Part shown: positions 13,795 to 24,436 of the stretch, piece by piece
Layout: each line of letters begins with the position of its first letter
Position numbering within the stretch: the first letter of the stretch is position 1
From: Himantopus leucocephalus
Taxonomy: Eukaryota; Chordata; Aves; Charadriiformes; Recurvirostridae
NCBI GenBank assembly: GCA_003993805.1
Contig: RSEF01000031.1
Location: forward strand, 23,666,550-23,730,549
Length of the DNA: 64,000 nucleotides
Direction of reading: 5' to 3'
Made by a program: the position numbers and the translations under genes
The notes under the pieces: generated by a model
What the model saw: only the letters and a program-made list of their open reading frames with translations
Told to the model about the DNA's origin: nothing
The model's database searches: none

Positions 13795-13957
13795 GATGGC
13801 GCTACAGAGGGATCTGGANNNNNNNNNNNNNNNNNNNNNNNNNNNNNNNNNNNNNNNNNNNNNNNNNNNNNNNNNNNNNNNNNNNNNNNNNNNNNNNNNN
13901 NNNNNNNNNNNNNNNNNNAGGTCCCTTCCAACCTTAACGATTCTATGATTCTATGAA
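13795..13957 (+). mobile_element. CR1 LINE fragment interrupted by an assembly gap
   Basis: The left part (GGCGCTACAGAGGGATCTGG) resembles the CR1 ORF2 region just downstream of the FADD box. The right part (AGGTCCCTTCCAACCTTAAC then GATTCTATGATTCTATGA) is the CR1 3' end with two ATTCTATG repeats. The 100 Ns between are a placeholder, so the true internal length is unknown (a normal copy would have several hundred bases here). Confidence 0.85.
13819..13918. other. Assembly gap (100 N)
   Basis: Exactly 100 Ns, a conventional unknown-length gap, lying inside a CR1 copy. The adjoining open frames containing X are artefacts. Confidence 0.99.
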
Positions 13958-14754
13958 AAAGTGGATAGATAGCTGTTTCTCTCCCATTGCAGAGCCTCAT
14001 CTGTTGGGGGTACTTGTATTATAAAATTTTTCAAGTAGGGATTTACCAAAAGGTTAATTACTGCTAATATAGAATAAGTGTTAAATTCTTAAATAGAGCT
14101 AGTGGCACTAGAAAATTCTAGAAAAGTTGCTGAAGGACAACTTGAAGTAAACTTTTCATATTAGCCAAACCAAAATGTACAAAAATTAGTAATAGAGTCT
14201 AACAGTGTGGGGATAAAAGAAATTATATTATGCCTATATAATGAGCATATCCAGATAACAGGCGAAGTTGACGTATGATAATAAATGTATTATATCATAT
14301 ATCAGAATATTTTGTCTTACTGTGCTATGAAGCAGTCATGGTGTGCAGATTCTGTCATATTTCACCAAATTAACGTGCTTGCTCAAATAATTTTCAGCTT
14401 CTTATGGATATTCCTTTGTTGGAAAAACTGATGTGTATTCATTAGTTTATTTTTTGTTTTTAATTAAAATTAATTGTTTCTATTAGCTACCTCCATGTAG
14501 AAAAGCTCTGCTAGTTGTTTGGTTGTGTTGCCATAAGACAAGAAAAAAAACAGTGCTTTCTTGCTCTTTTCATGAAAACTATACTATGTATGATGCTTGC
14601 AAGGAGACTTCTTGCAGATATGGAGCATCCTTCCATGTAAATTTGTTGTGTCTTTATTTGTATTGGATATGGAAAAGACATTATAGGGGAGAGGAAAGGG
14701 AGGAGGAAAAGGGAAATGATCATGGAGAAAATGATCCCATTAAAGAAAATGCAG

Positions 14755-14990
14755 TCTTTCAGGATCAACTCTATCTAATTCCATCAACACTTACTGAAAA
14801 AGTGCCCACCACGATAGCAAGGCTCTCAACTTTTCCCATCTCTATAGCAATTCACAAGCAAAGACCACTGTGTTTTATGATCCATTCTGCTGAGCTTTCT
14901 GCCATGACAGCAAGGAGTCTTGTTTTGTTTTGCAGAGGAGAAGTAATGGCAAAGGCTGCAGGAGGTGTCCCTCATTTTGTTTAATACATG
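14755..14990. promoter_or_regulatory. Candidate conserved non-coding element
   Basis: AGCAATTCACAAGCAAAGAC followed by CACTGTGTTTTATGATCCAT and GCCATGACAGCAAGGAGTC: complex sequence. A 153-codon open frame (14523-14984) covers it, but its translation has no known domain, so coding potential is doubtful. Confidence 0.22.
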
Positions 14991-16079
14991 CTACCTGGGA
15001 ACCCTCCCTTCCAATTCCATTTAGATTGAACAGCATAAGTCCTGCATGAGTGGAGATTACGTATGTTCTGTCCGATGCAGTTGTTTAAAATTTTATACCC
15101 TGATACAGAAATAGCTGCCAATAAGCTGTGAAATACGTATGGGAAAATTTTCCCTTTCACAGAGCTATGACAGTACCTTGGGGGAAAAAATATCTTTTCA
15201 CAGAGCCATCCTTGGGTATCAGGGAGAAAAAAGAAATGATAAATTTTTCACTGAGAGGTTTTTTTAACTATGCTTTTACTATTATTCTAATGTAATAGGA
15301 CTAATTTCTTCAAATCTTTGGTACCATAGGGTATTTTGTGAAATGCTTGCATACATTGCATTGTATGTGGTTAAAATTAAAGCCATTTTTTGTTTACTGT
15401 GTATTTCACTTACAGAACTTAAGCAATATTCTGAAAAAGTATTTTTACATCTTTAGAAAAAACTAACTTGCACCCTCAAGGTGGAAATTATTAAACTGAA
15501 CTTTTCTTAGCAAATTGCACATAACAAAATTGACTGATTTTTTTTTTTTTTCTTAACTGCTCACATGATAGAAACTGTGTTATTGTTGCAACAATAGCAT
15601 GATAAACAAGATATATATGCAAGGTTGTTTCTTTGTATAAAGAAAAGAAATTGTCCTTGACAGTACATTTTTAACTGTGTTATTCATCCATTATGAGTTG
15701 AAATACTAAAAACTTACTTCTTTATGGTAGTTTATCATTTTTGCCTCTTTTCCTATTTGCTTGTATGTAAAGAAAGTGCATACTTTTTTCAAATACATCT
15801 AATGGATACAAGTCCGTTCAGCACTACTCTTCTGGTTACATTACGTTATTTCTAAGATACTGGGAAAGTCTCCCTGATTTTTTTATATTCTTTTTTTAGT
15901 TTTACAAATTTAACTGAATTATTAAAATTATTTAATACATGTTAATATTCTCAGACGTCAAATTAGGAAGTCCTATTATGCTGTAAAAAGCTGTGATAAT
16001 ATAAGTTGCTCTCTTACATAAATAAATAAATGACCAATATTACTGGAGGCTTTAAGCTTCAAGAAAAAAATGGAAGAAG

Positions 16080-16610
16080 TCTTTTATCCTGGTTTTTAGA
16101 GGGCATCAGCAGCTTGCTTTTATGAAAAAGTAACAGCTAAATGCACTGCAAATAATTTGCAGTAATCCAGTTCAGTGATTCATGTGTCTGCTTTAATGGG
16201 TCATAATTCAGGATAAAGTAACTGAGTGCAGTCAGAGTGCAGACACTGCTTATGCCAGGGACAGTATCTCTTCATAAAACACACCTCAGCAGAAGCAGTT
16301 TGCCAGCCCCCTAATACCCTCTGATGTTTTGATGTCCTGCATATTTTTCCGATTAAGTTTTGAGTGCCATGTTTTTAGTTGTATTTCCACATTCATTATC
16401 CTCACGTAGACCCTTCAGCGGGTTTGCCATATATGATTATTTTTTTAATGATGCCTTTCTTTCCACTTCAGCAGTTTAATAATCTAGCACATGGCTGCTT
16501 CTCAGTACTCAGCATTCACCTCCCCAATACAGAAGAGGACATGTGCTTTGGCTGCAGAATTCCATTTGCAGCTTTAGAAATGCATATTCCCTGTGGAACA
16601 ACATTTGTTT
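16080..16610. promoter_or_regulatory. Candidate conserved non-coding element upstream of an exon
   Basis: Dense in short palindromic and homeobox-like motifs: TGCAAATAATTTGCA near 16146 (an inverted repeat with octamer-like halves), GGGTCATAATTCAGGATAAA and CCGATTAAG. It stands about 100 bp upstream of the exon at 16714 and could also affect its splicing. Pattern judgement only. Confidence 0.3.
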
Positions 16611-16713
16611 GACATAACCATTCATTTTTATTACCTCTTTAAATATGTTTATCCAGAGTTATCAATAATCATAAATAACTTGTATTCTGTTCTTGTCCTG
16701 TTTTTTTCCACAG

Positions 16714-16900
16714 ACAAAATTGCTTACCCAGTATGTATTAAATCTCGGCAAGTATGATCAAAGCTACGACATCAGAGACCGTACAAGATTTATTAGGCAG
16801 CTTATTGTTCCGAATGAGAGGAGTGGAGCTTTAAGCAAATATGCCAAAAAAATATTTCTGGCACAGAAACCTGCCCCATTGCTTGAGTCTCCTTTTAAAG
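16714..16900 (+). CDS. AP3B1: AP3B1 exon: trunk ([15 protein letters not shown])
   Basis: The acceptor is a long T tract ending TTTTCCACAG; the donor is GTATAA, a moderately weak match to consensus. Length is 187 nt: 62 codons plus one base (the G of the next GAT). It encodes [20 protein letters not shown], then [27 protein letters not shown] and APLLESPFK. This is the trunk end before the hinge; YDIRDRTRF is highly conserved in beta-3 subunits. Confidence 0.97.
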
Positions 16901-17875
16901 GTATAACTGCCAAAATCATTTGGTAAATGTTCATTGTGTAAAGGAATGTGGCAGCCTATTCTATTTCAAATATGCTCACAAATTGTGTCACTTAGCAAAT
17001 ACAAATGATTAATATGCAAGGGTACTCGCTCTGCTTACTTGCTTTTCAGCAAGCAAGATTTGCGTGGTGCAAACACAGTGCATTTCTCTGATGATAAACC
17101 CTGACAAACCGATCCATTTCTATTTATGTGGATTTTAAATTTGATTTAAATTATAGAAGGGGTGTCTTTTGAGGAAAACTATTCTTCAGTTTAGGAAAAT
17201 AGCTCTAGTCTTTTATCTGGACTTTAATAGAAGATTGCTAATATAAGTATTGCAAATGTTTTCCGAATCTGAAATAAATTGAATCTCAATAGATTAGGTT
17301 TTTATTATTTTTCTCCAAAGTCATAATTTTCCCTGTGCGTTCTCCCTGTCTTTTTACAAGTAAGAACCATTGTCTGTCTTCTCAAATTAAAAGGTTATCC
17401 GGTTATCTTAATTAAAAATGCTCTGTTATTGTGACTATTTGTAGTTTTAATTTTCATACTTACTTAGTCCCAGTTTTGAATCTCTAAAAGGAGCTCCATT
17501 TTGAAGAAAAACTATTAAAATTCTGGATGTGTTTGTGCCAAGACATGTATATGGATTGTTTAACTGTGCTGTCATTCTTAATATTCACAGTAAAGTAATT
17601 TTTAGAGAAGCTACATTTCAGAGCAACACCTCTAAACACACTGACTGATTAGCTTTTTTATTGACCATTATGGGGGAGATTATTGTAATCTATGGACTGA
17701 AATCAGTTTTTTGACCTATGAAGAGCTTCCTAGTTTATATTTATTCCATGACATTTGAGGTAATATAATGGCAATTACCTTTAGCCCTTATTAAGATTGC
17801 TCTTTGTGGTAGAGCTCATGGTGTTTGTGTATTTCTCCCCTCCCCCCCTCCCCCCCCTTTTTTTTTTTTTAATAG
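16901..17875 (+). other. AP3B1: AP3B1 intron, 975 bp
   Basis: Short AT-rich intron with GT-AG ends. Nothing recognisable apart from the C-run/T-run tract directly before the acceptor. Confidence 0.85.
17836..17871 (+). repeat. C-run/T-run polypyrimidine tract of a splice acceptor
   Basis: Starting at CTCCCCTCC, runs of C of increasing length pass into about 12-14 T and then AATAG, directly at the acceptor of the exon beginning at 17876. It serves as the polypyrimidine tract. The homopolymer lengths are uncertain in any assembly. Confidence 0.85.
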
Positions 17876-18006
17876 ATCGGGATCATTTCCAGCTTGGCAC
17901 CTTGTCTCACACGCTGAACAGCCGAACCACCGGCTACCTGGAGCTGTCCGACTGGCCAGAGGTGGCGCCTGACCCCTCTGTCCGAAATGTCGACGTGGCT
18001 GAGTCG
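17876..18006 (+). CDS. AP3B1: AP3B1 exon: trunk end ([15 protein letters not shown])
   Basis: The exon joins the preceding split codon to read [20 protein letters not shown], then [18 protein letters not shown] and ends VDVAES. Length is 131 nt (2 + 43 codons). The acceptor sits after an unusual C-run and T-run tract (17836-17871). Composition differs from its surroundings: by hand count it is 80/131 G+C (61%) with ten CpGs, whereas neighbouring exons and introns are clearly AT-rich. The last residues (VDVAES) differ from the mammalian VEVIEL as I recall it, so this junction is evolving. Confidence 0.95.
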
Positions 18007-19890
18007 GTATGTCGGCATCATTAAAAGTAACTTTGCTGAAGGCACTCATCAATATAGAATATTAGCCTACAATACAAGTATTTAAATATTATCTGTATGC
18101 TGTACTGAAAAACGTTGATGTTTATAATAGGAAAATGTCATCAATTAGTGTGCTAGTCATTTGTTGCCATTACAAGGCTGGTCTTCTACTACCAATAGTT
18201 TTTTGTTACTAGATTGTGAATTCTGAGGCAAAGTCATATTCTGGTACCAGAGCTGTGATGTATGCGTCAGGTACCAGAGTCCTATTAAATGTCAATTAAA
18301 GCTATTGAACAGTAACAGAAATATAAATGTATTGGAATACAGTGTGCTGATGGTGCTCCCGGAGGTACGTCGTTGTAACAGGTATACCCAGAAAAGCACA
18401 TGGTCCTTGTCACGGACCAACTTGTACAGTAAACCACACACAAATTATTTTGCATAAAAGATGTTAGGCATAGAATGGGTAGAGAAAATTCTAAAAAACA
18501 GGTATGACTTGCATAAGCCAGTGAACAGCAATGTGGTAGAACAAGCATTTCTCCTTAGTACTTTAATATTACTTGTCTACCTGCTTATATACATTTCAGG
18601 AAAAGGTATTTGTGTACAAACGTCTGAAAGCTTTTATGGGAAGAATCTGAAGGCAATCAGCTCGAGCAGGGGATTATAAATGATAGGCTTGGCATGAAAG
18701 AATGTGTGGAGGCACCTTTGTCCGTAAAACCAAAAAGTATTGCAGGAAACTGATCAAATGAAGTAACATCCATCTACAACATAACAGAAGACATGTGCCT
18801 CCAACCGTTTAAACTTCAAAACAAACATGAAAATCCTTTCCCCATGTTTTTTTTGAAAGTATTTTCTTGTAGAGTGTCTCATCGCCGTTAATTTTGTGCT
18901 TCCTCTAATGCTGCATGTGCCTACACAATGTATGTGAGTGAAACTGAGTTGTTAAGCTGCAATTCACAATTAAATTCTCATTTATATCCAAAAGAATATT
19001 GAATTTTTAAAATGTCAGCTTCTGGGTGGAGCATTACAAAGCTTTAGCAGCTTTTGGTGTTTAAGAGGAAGCCAGTGTGTTTCTAGAGCCGTACACCGTT
19101 GCAGGTCACTGTTAGAGCTCTTTCAAAAGTTAATCTTATTCCAGGTCAGAGCGGTCACTGAGGGACACCTGTATCACTGAATATAGTTGTCTGCCTATTT
19201 GGTTTTTTTCCTGGCCTGAGTTTTCTTCTGCTTCTCTAGTAGTATAGGGGGATATGGAAAGAAAAAAGTCTGGCCAAAGTATTGCCCTGTTCTGGTGTTC
19301 TCTTGGTGGTAAGAATTACTTTTATTTGGAGAATTGCAAAGGACGTGAAGTCTGGCCAAAGTATTGCCATGTTCTGGTGTTCTCTTGGTGGTAAGAATTA
19401 CTTTTATTTGGAGAATTGCAAAGGACGTGAAATACAATTTCTGTGTGGCTGCTGGAACTTCTGCTGCCTACTGGGTCCACATCTGTTTTCCCCTTAAAAT
19501 TTGGGATGATAAATGTGGTAACTATCTATATTTACCCTTCATTCTAGTCATAGGCTAAACTCAGCTGGTTCTAGAGATAAAACTCTCAGACTTCAGGTTC
19601 TTTTGGCATAGAAATTTATTTATGGTTACCGATGCTTTTAATCTGCCTTCGTAAATCTTTTTCTAGACTCTCTAATAGACATATCTCACCTTTTATAGGT
19701 ATGTACAAAACTTTTAGTTCTCTTAATTGTGTCAAGTCAGAGAAGTTTAATAGTTTCTCTTGACTTGCTTAGAGGATTTATTTAGAAACTGCTTAATACT
19801 ACTACTGCGAGTGTTTTTCTTTGCTGTGCTGTTTGTATATTTTTGTATTGCTTGTTGTAAAAGTAAACTTAAGTGGAAATTTATTTACAG
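18007..19890 (+). other. AP3B1: AP3B1 intron, 1.9 kb
   Basis: Contains the 82-bp tandem duplication at 19268-19431. The rest is unremarkable AT-rich sequence. Confidence 0.85.
19268..19431 (+). repeat. Tandem duplication, 2 x 82 bp
   Basis: Copy 1 (19268-19349) and copy 2 (19350-19431) both start GTCTGGCCAAAGTATTGCC and end GCAAAGGACGTGAA. By eye they differ at one base (CCCTG versus CCATG, near the 20th base). It lies in the intron between the last trunk exon and the first hinge exon. Confidence 0.97.
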
Positions 19891-20002
19891 GCAAAGGAAT
19901 GGACTGGAATCCTAGGTAAAACAAGGAAAGAGAAACCTACTGAAAAGTTCTACTCTGAATCAGAAGAGGAGGAAGATGAGTCTGCCAGTACCAGTGCATC
20001 AG
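19891..20002 (+). CDS. AP3B1: AP3B1 exon: start of acidic hinge
   Basis: The acceptor is TTATTTACAG and the donor GTACGT. Length is 112 nt: 37 codons plus one base. It encodes AKEWTGILGKTRKEKP, then FYSESEEEEDES and ends STSAS. It marks the change from the ordered trunk to the flexible hinge; FYSESEEEED is shared with the mammalian protein. The acidic Ser clusters fit casein kinase 2 type phosphorylation, and the hinge of human beta-3A is a known target of phosphorylation and inositol pyrophosphate-driven pyrophosphorylation. That modification is inferred here, not seen. Confidence 0.94.
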
Positions 20003-21396
20003 GTACGTGTTTGAAAAGCAACTTGCATCTCTGCTGCCTGAAGAATTGTATCTTTAGAACTGGGCACTACTTAAAAAGAATTGGAAAAAATGTCAAAAAA
20101 AGCCAGAGATATGTGTAAAATCAGGAGATCGGGGGAAAATTTTACATTCACTTCAGCTGTGCAGTAACAGCCAGTTTTACAGATATGGCTTGTGTGTTTA
20201 TTAAATGGGTTAGACTTTGCTTTGTTTCCCAGTTAAAAAAGCTGGCATGCTATTTCCATCTTGCTGTGAGTCTGGTAAGAGTAGTGAGAGTTTGTAACTC
20301 CAATTAAAACTGAAGGCACCTAACTTTTTGTGGGAAGAGTGCTCATATGCTTCATTGTGGGGAACCATAAGTCTTGAATGTGTTTTTTTAATTTGCTGGT
20401 GGTGAAGTACTTTTTTGGTAGTATGTGCTGCTATGTTGATAAATGGCCAAACTTGTTTAACTGTGTAGTCTTTCATGGGGTTTATTCAGTAAATTGTGTT
20501 ATAGTATTGCTCTCAAGTTCTACACGACATTTTGTATTTATTATAATGGGGGTGATGATGGAGAAGGTAACTGACAGCTGCCTATCAAATTCAGTGAGCA
20601 AAGGTTCTTTTGACCAGTGTCCCATTTAATGCTGAATAGGCAGTTCCCCAAGACAGCTGTTTCAGTGGATGTTAATGTAGTTCAGATGAAGGGATGAACA
20701 TCATTCTCCCAGGTCCAGAATTTAGACACAGGAAATGTTTAGCATTAGAGGCTTAAAAGAATTATCAGCATCTAATTGATTGGAAGAGGGGCACCTTAAA
20801 ACCTGAATGTGGAGCTTCTTCCCTGTCATTCCTAAACTGAGGAAATATGCAGAGGTGCTTAAGAATTGTATCACTGAAATTAATGATCTCTGAAGCAAGA
20901 AAAGAATATATTCACTTCAGATATTTGAATATTTGGTAACTATATGGTTAATTAGAGGATGAATAATTTGTTTAAGTCAGTGATTCAATCATCATCACTA
21001 CCAGTATTCAAGAACAGATTATCTAATTAAACAATTGGTTGAAAAGATAATCTTGCAGTTAAGTGAATGTGTAGATTCACAAAGAATTTGAGGTCATCTC
21101 CAACTCCTGATAGGGTTATGTAATTTTGAAGAATCCACATGCAGTTGATTTATTACAAGGCTTTCTAATTTAATAAAGTATAATACTGTAGGCAGAAGAG
21201 GACAGATCTTTAACCAAGAGAATTTCGTAAATATTAGGGGAAAGTGATTTTCTTGCCTGCTTTTGATACAGAGTAAATAAGTAAAGCTTGCAATTGGATC
21301 TTACAATAATAAAACATTGTTTTATTTAAAACAAATATGAATTCCTAAAATATGTAAGTTACTTAGAAAAAGTTGTAAGAGTTGTTTTTATTTCAG
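20003..21396 (+). other. AP3B1: AP3B1 intron, 1.4 kb
   Basis: Lies between two hinge exons. No repeat or gene recognised; open frames here are chance. Confidence 0.85.
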
Positions 21397-21553
21397 AGAG
21401 TGAGTCTGGCAGTGAAAGTGAGAAGGAAGATAAGGAGGAAGGCAGCAGTGATGAGAGTAGTGGGAGTTCCTCTTCCAGTGAAGAATCAAGTGACAGTGAA
21501 TCAGGCAGCAAAGAAAGTACTGCAAAGAAAACATCTAGAGCTACTGATGAAAG
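21397..21553 (+). CDS. AP3B1: AP3B1 exon: Ser/Glu/Asp-rich hinge
   Basis: Follows TTTCAG and precedes GTAGGT. Length is 157 nt (2 + 51 codons + 2). The product is almost entirely Ser, Glu, Asp, Gly and Lys: ESESGSESEKEDKEEG, then SSDESSGSSSSSEESSDSES and a short basic end KKTSRATDE. No fold is expected; it is the disordered hinge carrying phospho-acceptor sites. The repetitive AGT/GAA/TCA codons make length variation between species likely. The phases (2 bases in, 2 out) match the exons on either side. Confidence 0.93.
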
Positions 21554-24261
21554 GTAGGTATATATTTGTATGATTTTAATTTTTTGTGACACTAGCTGTT
21601 AAAGCACTCTTCTGTAAACAGTCGGCTAAGCCTTTAATTAGGCTTTTTTGGGGTGTATTGGCCCGGGAGTGATGTCTCCTGTTTCAATATATGCCAGTAA
21701 TATTCAGTGTATGAACTGGGTTCATATTTTCATTAATCAGACTACTCTTATGTTTGGAATTAATTTCTGACTTCAGTAAAATCTTGGGTGGCTTTTTGAA
21801 AATTGATGTAACCTTGGGAGGCTGAATAAGTGATCAAACAGTTGTGTGAAACACTTAATTACCTTTTGCAGCAATTTTGCTGAGAGCTAAAATTAAGTCC
21901 TTCAACACTTTGCCATTATGTAACTAAGACAATTGATTTTTCTAAATAATGTTTTATTAAAAAGATTATGATCCAAATATTAGAGGCAAGGGCTGTGAAG
22001 GGAAACGGTCATAAGATATTTAAGTGTTACCGCTTTTTAAGATTGCCCATTATCAACAGCATTATCATGTATTAAAGTATCATTAAAATTTTGAGTAATT
22101 GGGGCTAATACCTTGGATTGTATGAATCTGTTTCTTCCACTGCTGTCAGCAAGTGGCCTCTGCAGACATGATCGCCCTTTACTCTGTAGTCTGCTGCCAG
22201 CTCACTTGATGAGTTTGCAGCTCAGCTCAGTCGTGGCTGACAGCGCTGATTGGGGCGCAGTACGCACTCTGCTCCTTTTATTACAGACAGTAATTAAAGC
22301 AGCTCGCCTTGCCACTTCCATAACAAACACAGCATAATGCCCTAATTATGACTTTATTAATTTAAGTCAGGATTTAATGATTTTAAAAGTGATTTATATT
22401 GTTTTTCCTGTTCAGAACAAATGAAATCTGTAGGTTAAATTAATACAGGCTTTTCATCATCGCAAAGTTAAAAAGCTAGTTACCACTAAATTCTTTTCAT
22501 TAGAATAACATCTGAAATTTTAAGCAGTAAGGTAAACAATGATTACCCATCAAAACTGGCTGATGTACAATAAAGTAACATTTTTAATCTTCATATCTAG
22601 TTTTAAAGATAAGCTAAAGATAAATTGTTGAAAAACAACTTAACTTCATTTATATAATGGGTTCACAATTATTTTTTGATGCAACTACATCTTCTGTTTA
22701 ATGGCAATGAAGGAAATGTAGATAATTTTGTCAGTACCTGTGTTATGCATCATGAAGAAGAACTTTATACAGTATACACTAGTGAATGTCTATGTTTAGC
22801 TCATTGACCTCAAACAAGTTTTTAAATGTTGTCATATTGAAATGTAATTTTGATAGCACCTATTTTTTCACCATGATTTTAACAATCAGATGTGCTACAT
22901 TAGACTGTTTTTGTGAAGTGTACCCTTGTTTCATTTTTAGCTTTGCAAGCTTCAACTTTGCTGCTTTCAGAAAAAAATGCTTTTGACTAAAATTTGGGGG
23001 GTTGATTTCAACTTCAGTTACATCGGTAGGCGTTATTAGCATGGCTTAAATGCTAATACTGATTTTTAGTAATTTTGATTAAATTTTATTTAGACATTTC
23101 AGTCCTGAGAAGTTGTTGGGAGGAGGAAGGCATTGCCCTAACTATTTTCCTTTCTGTCATGTTAGATTTTTCAATTCTGCTTCTCTGTATTTTTCCCTTC
23201 TACAAACATTGCTATCTCAAACACTAATGCAGTATAGTACATTCTCTTGTACTGCTCCTAAAGCTAAGCAAAAATGTATAACAACTTAATTTGAGTCCAG
23301 AGGGACTCTTAATAGTTGAGTGGTCTGGATTTGTTTAATTATTGTTGACCTTGTTACCCTTCAAGCATTTTAGTGACCACTTTATTGTGTTGGGGAGGAA
23401 GCTGAGTCAGGTGGTGTATGAAACACCTTATTTGGAAGTATAAAATTGTAGCCGGCAGATCCAAGAATAGAAGGGTTTTTTTCTGTATGCAATACTAATT
23501 TATCTGCTACATGGTAACTATTAGAAAACAATTTTCATTTCCTGCAATATTTCTGGGTAGTAACTCCCCCAGGACAAAGTGTAATCTACTACTTGTAGTA
23601 TTACTAGAAGCAAACAAGGCGGATTTTAGTAATATTCAGTATCTGTTAACACAGAGCAACATAATTCAACTTTGCCAGGGTGAATAGAACTGTGTGAAGA
23701 ATAGTGTCTCTGAAGTCCATTAGCTGTAAGGTACTCAATATGACCAGAGGTGTTAGAATGTAATAGCTTTTCTGTATGAACTCCTTAATGGGTCAAAATA
23801 TTTGTAGATATTATAGGTCTTACTTCTAGATGGTTAGATGTAGAAGAATTAACCAAGGAATAAATTCAATGCATTGATATTTATCTTATAACTCATCGAG
23901 ATTCTGTTAATCATAGGTGGAATCATTAAAAGTTTCTTTATATAAAACGGTGTCTGCACTTCTTTCTAAACTGTCATAAGCTTGATGTATGCAAATAATA
24001 TTTTTAATATTTAATATGTTCACATTTGGCTATTTCACTGGTTTAGATTATATGCAGTGATTTATTGTGTAATGTAATAGAAAAATTTTGTCTATCCTTA
24101 AATAGGCTACTACTGCCATCTTAGCTGCGTTTTTTTATCATGAAGAAGTACTGACTTAAAACCCATTTAATAAAACTTAGAAATGTTAATGTAAAATAAT
24201 ACCTAAGCAGATTCCTTTGGTAGTTTTACATGTCTCTTAAATTGTTGTTTTCAATATGTAG
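21554..24261 (+). other. AP3B1: AP3B1 intron, 2.7 kb
   Basis: Contains the candidate conserved non-coding stretch at 22085-22400. The remainder is AT-rich with nothing recognised. Confidence 0.85.
22085..22400. promoter_or_regulatory. Candidate conserved non-coding element
   Basis: A stretch of balanced base composition inside an AT-rich intron, rich in factor-type sites: TAATTA homeodomain cores at 22291-22296 and 22343-22348, CAGCTC repeats near 22198-22230, and an inverted CCAAT (ATTGG) near 22248. No repeat family fits and the frame is not coding-like. It looks to me like a deeply conserved enhancer; this is pattern judgement, with no alignment made. Confidence 0.35.
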
Positions 24262-24436
24262 TGATTCAGAGGACAATAAAAAGAAAGCAAAGGGGATCTC
24301 CAAAAAGAGAAGCACATCCAGCTGCTCTGATACAGAGTCCACTTCATCAGAAGAAAGTTCTTCAGAGTCCAAGTCAGAATCAGACTCTAAAAGTGATTCT
24401 GAGTCTGCAAAATCTCGAAGTGCTACCTCTAGTAAG
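24262..24436 (+). CDS. AP3B1: AP3B1 exon: distal Ser-rich hinge
   Basis: The acceptor is CAATATGTAG and the donor GTAAAA. Length is 175 nt (1 + 58 codons), ending in phase 0. It encodes SDSEDNKKKAKGISKKR, then SSCSDTESTSSEESSSESKS and SDSESAKSRSATSSK. A lysine-rich stretch is followed by a long Ser/Glu/Asp run. The SDSED start matches the mammalian hinge (KSDSEDGEK, recalled). The human hinge is reported to bind the kinesin KIF3A; whether this segment does so cannot be read from sequence. Confidence 0.93.

Larger units (their letters stand above)
11931..16713 (+). other. AP3B1: AP3B1 intron, 4.8 kb
   Basis: Holds a gapped CR1 copy (13795-13957), a T run (15538-15551), a 153-codon chance frame at 14523-14984, and two candidate conserved stretches (14755-14990, 16080-16610). 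No second gene recognised. Confidence 0.8.

Noticed and set aside
13674..14000. Frames with long X runs
   Set aside because: Artefacts of the 100-N gap inside a CR1 copy.
14523..14984. 153-codon plus-strand open frame as a gene
   Set aside because: The translation has no known domain, no upstream exon signal and irregular composition. It is intronic in AP3B1 and fits a chance frame.
19282..19558. Repeated peptide (CSGVLLVVRITFIWRIAKDV) as a repeat protein
   Set aside because: The peptide repeat is only the translation of the 82-bp intronic DNA duplication.
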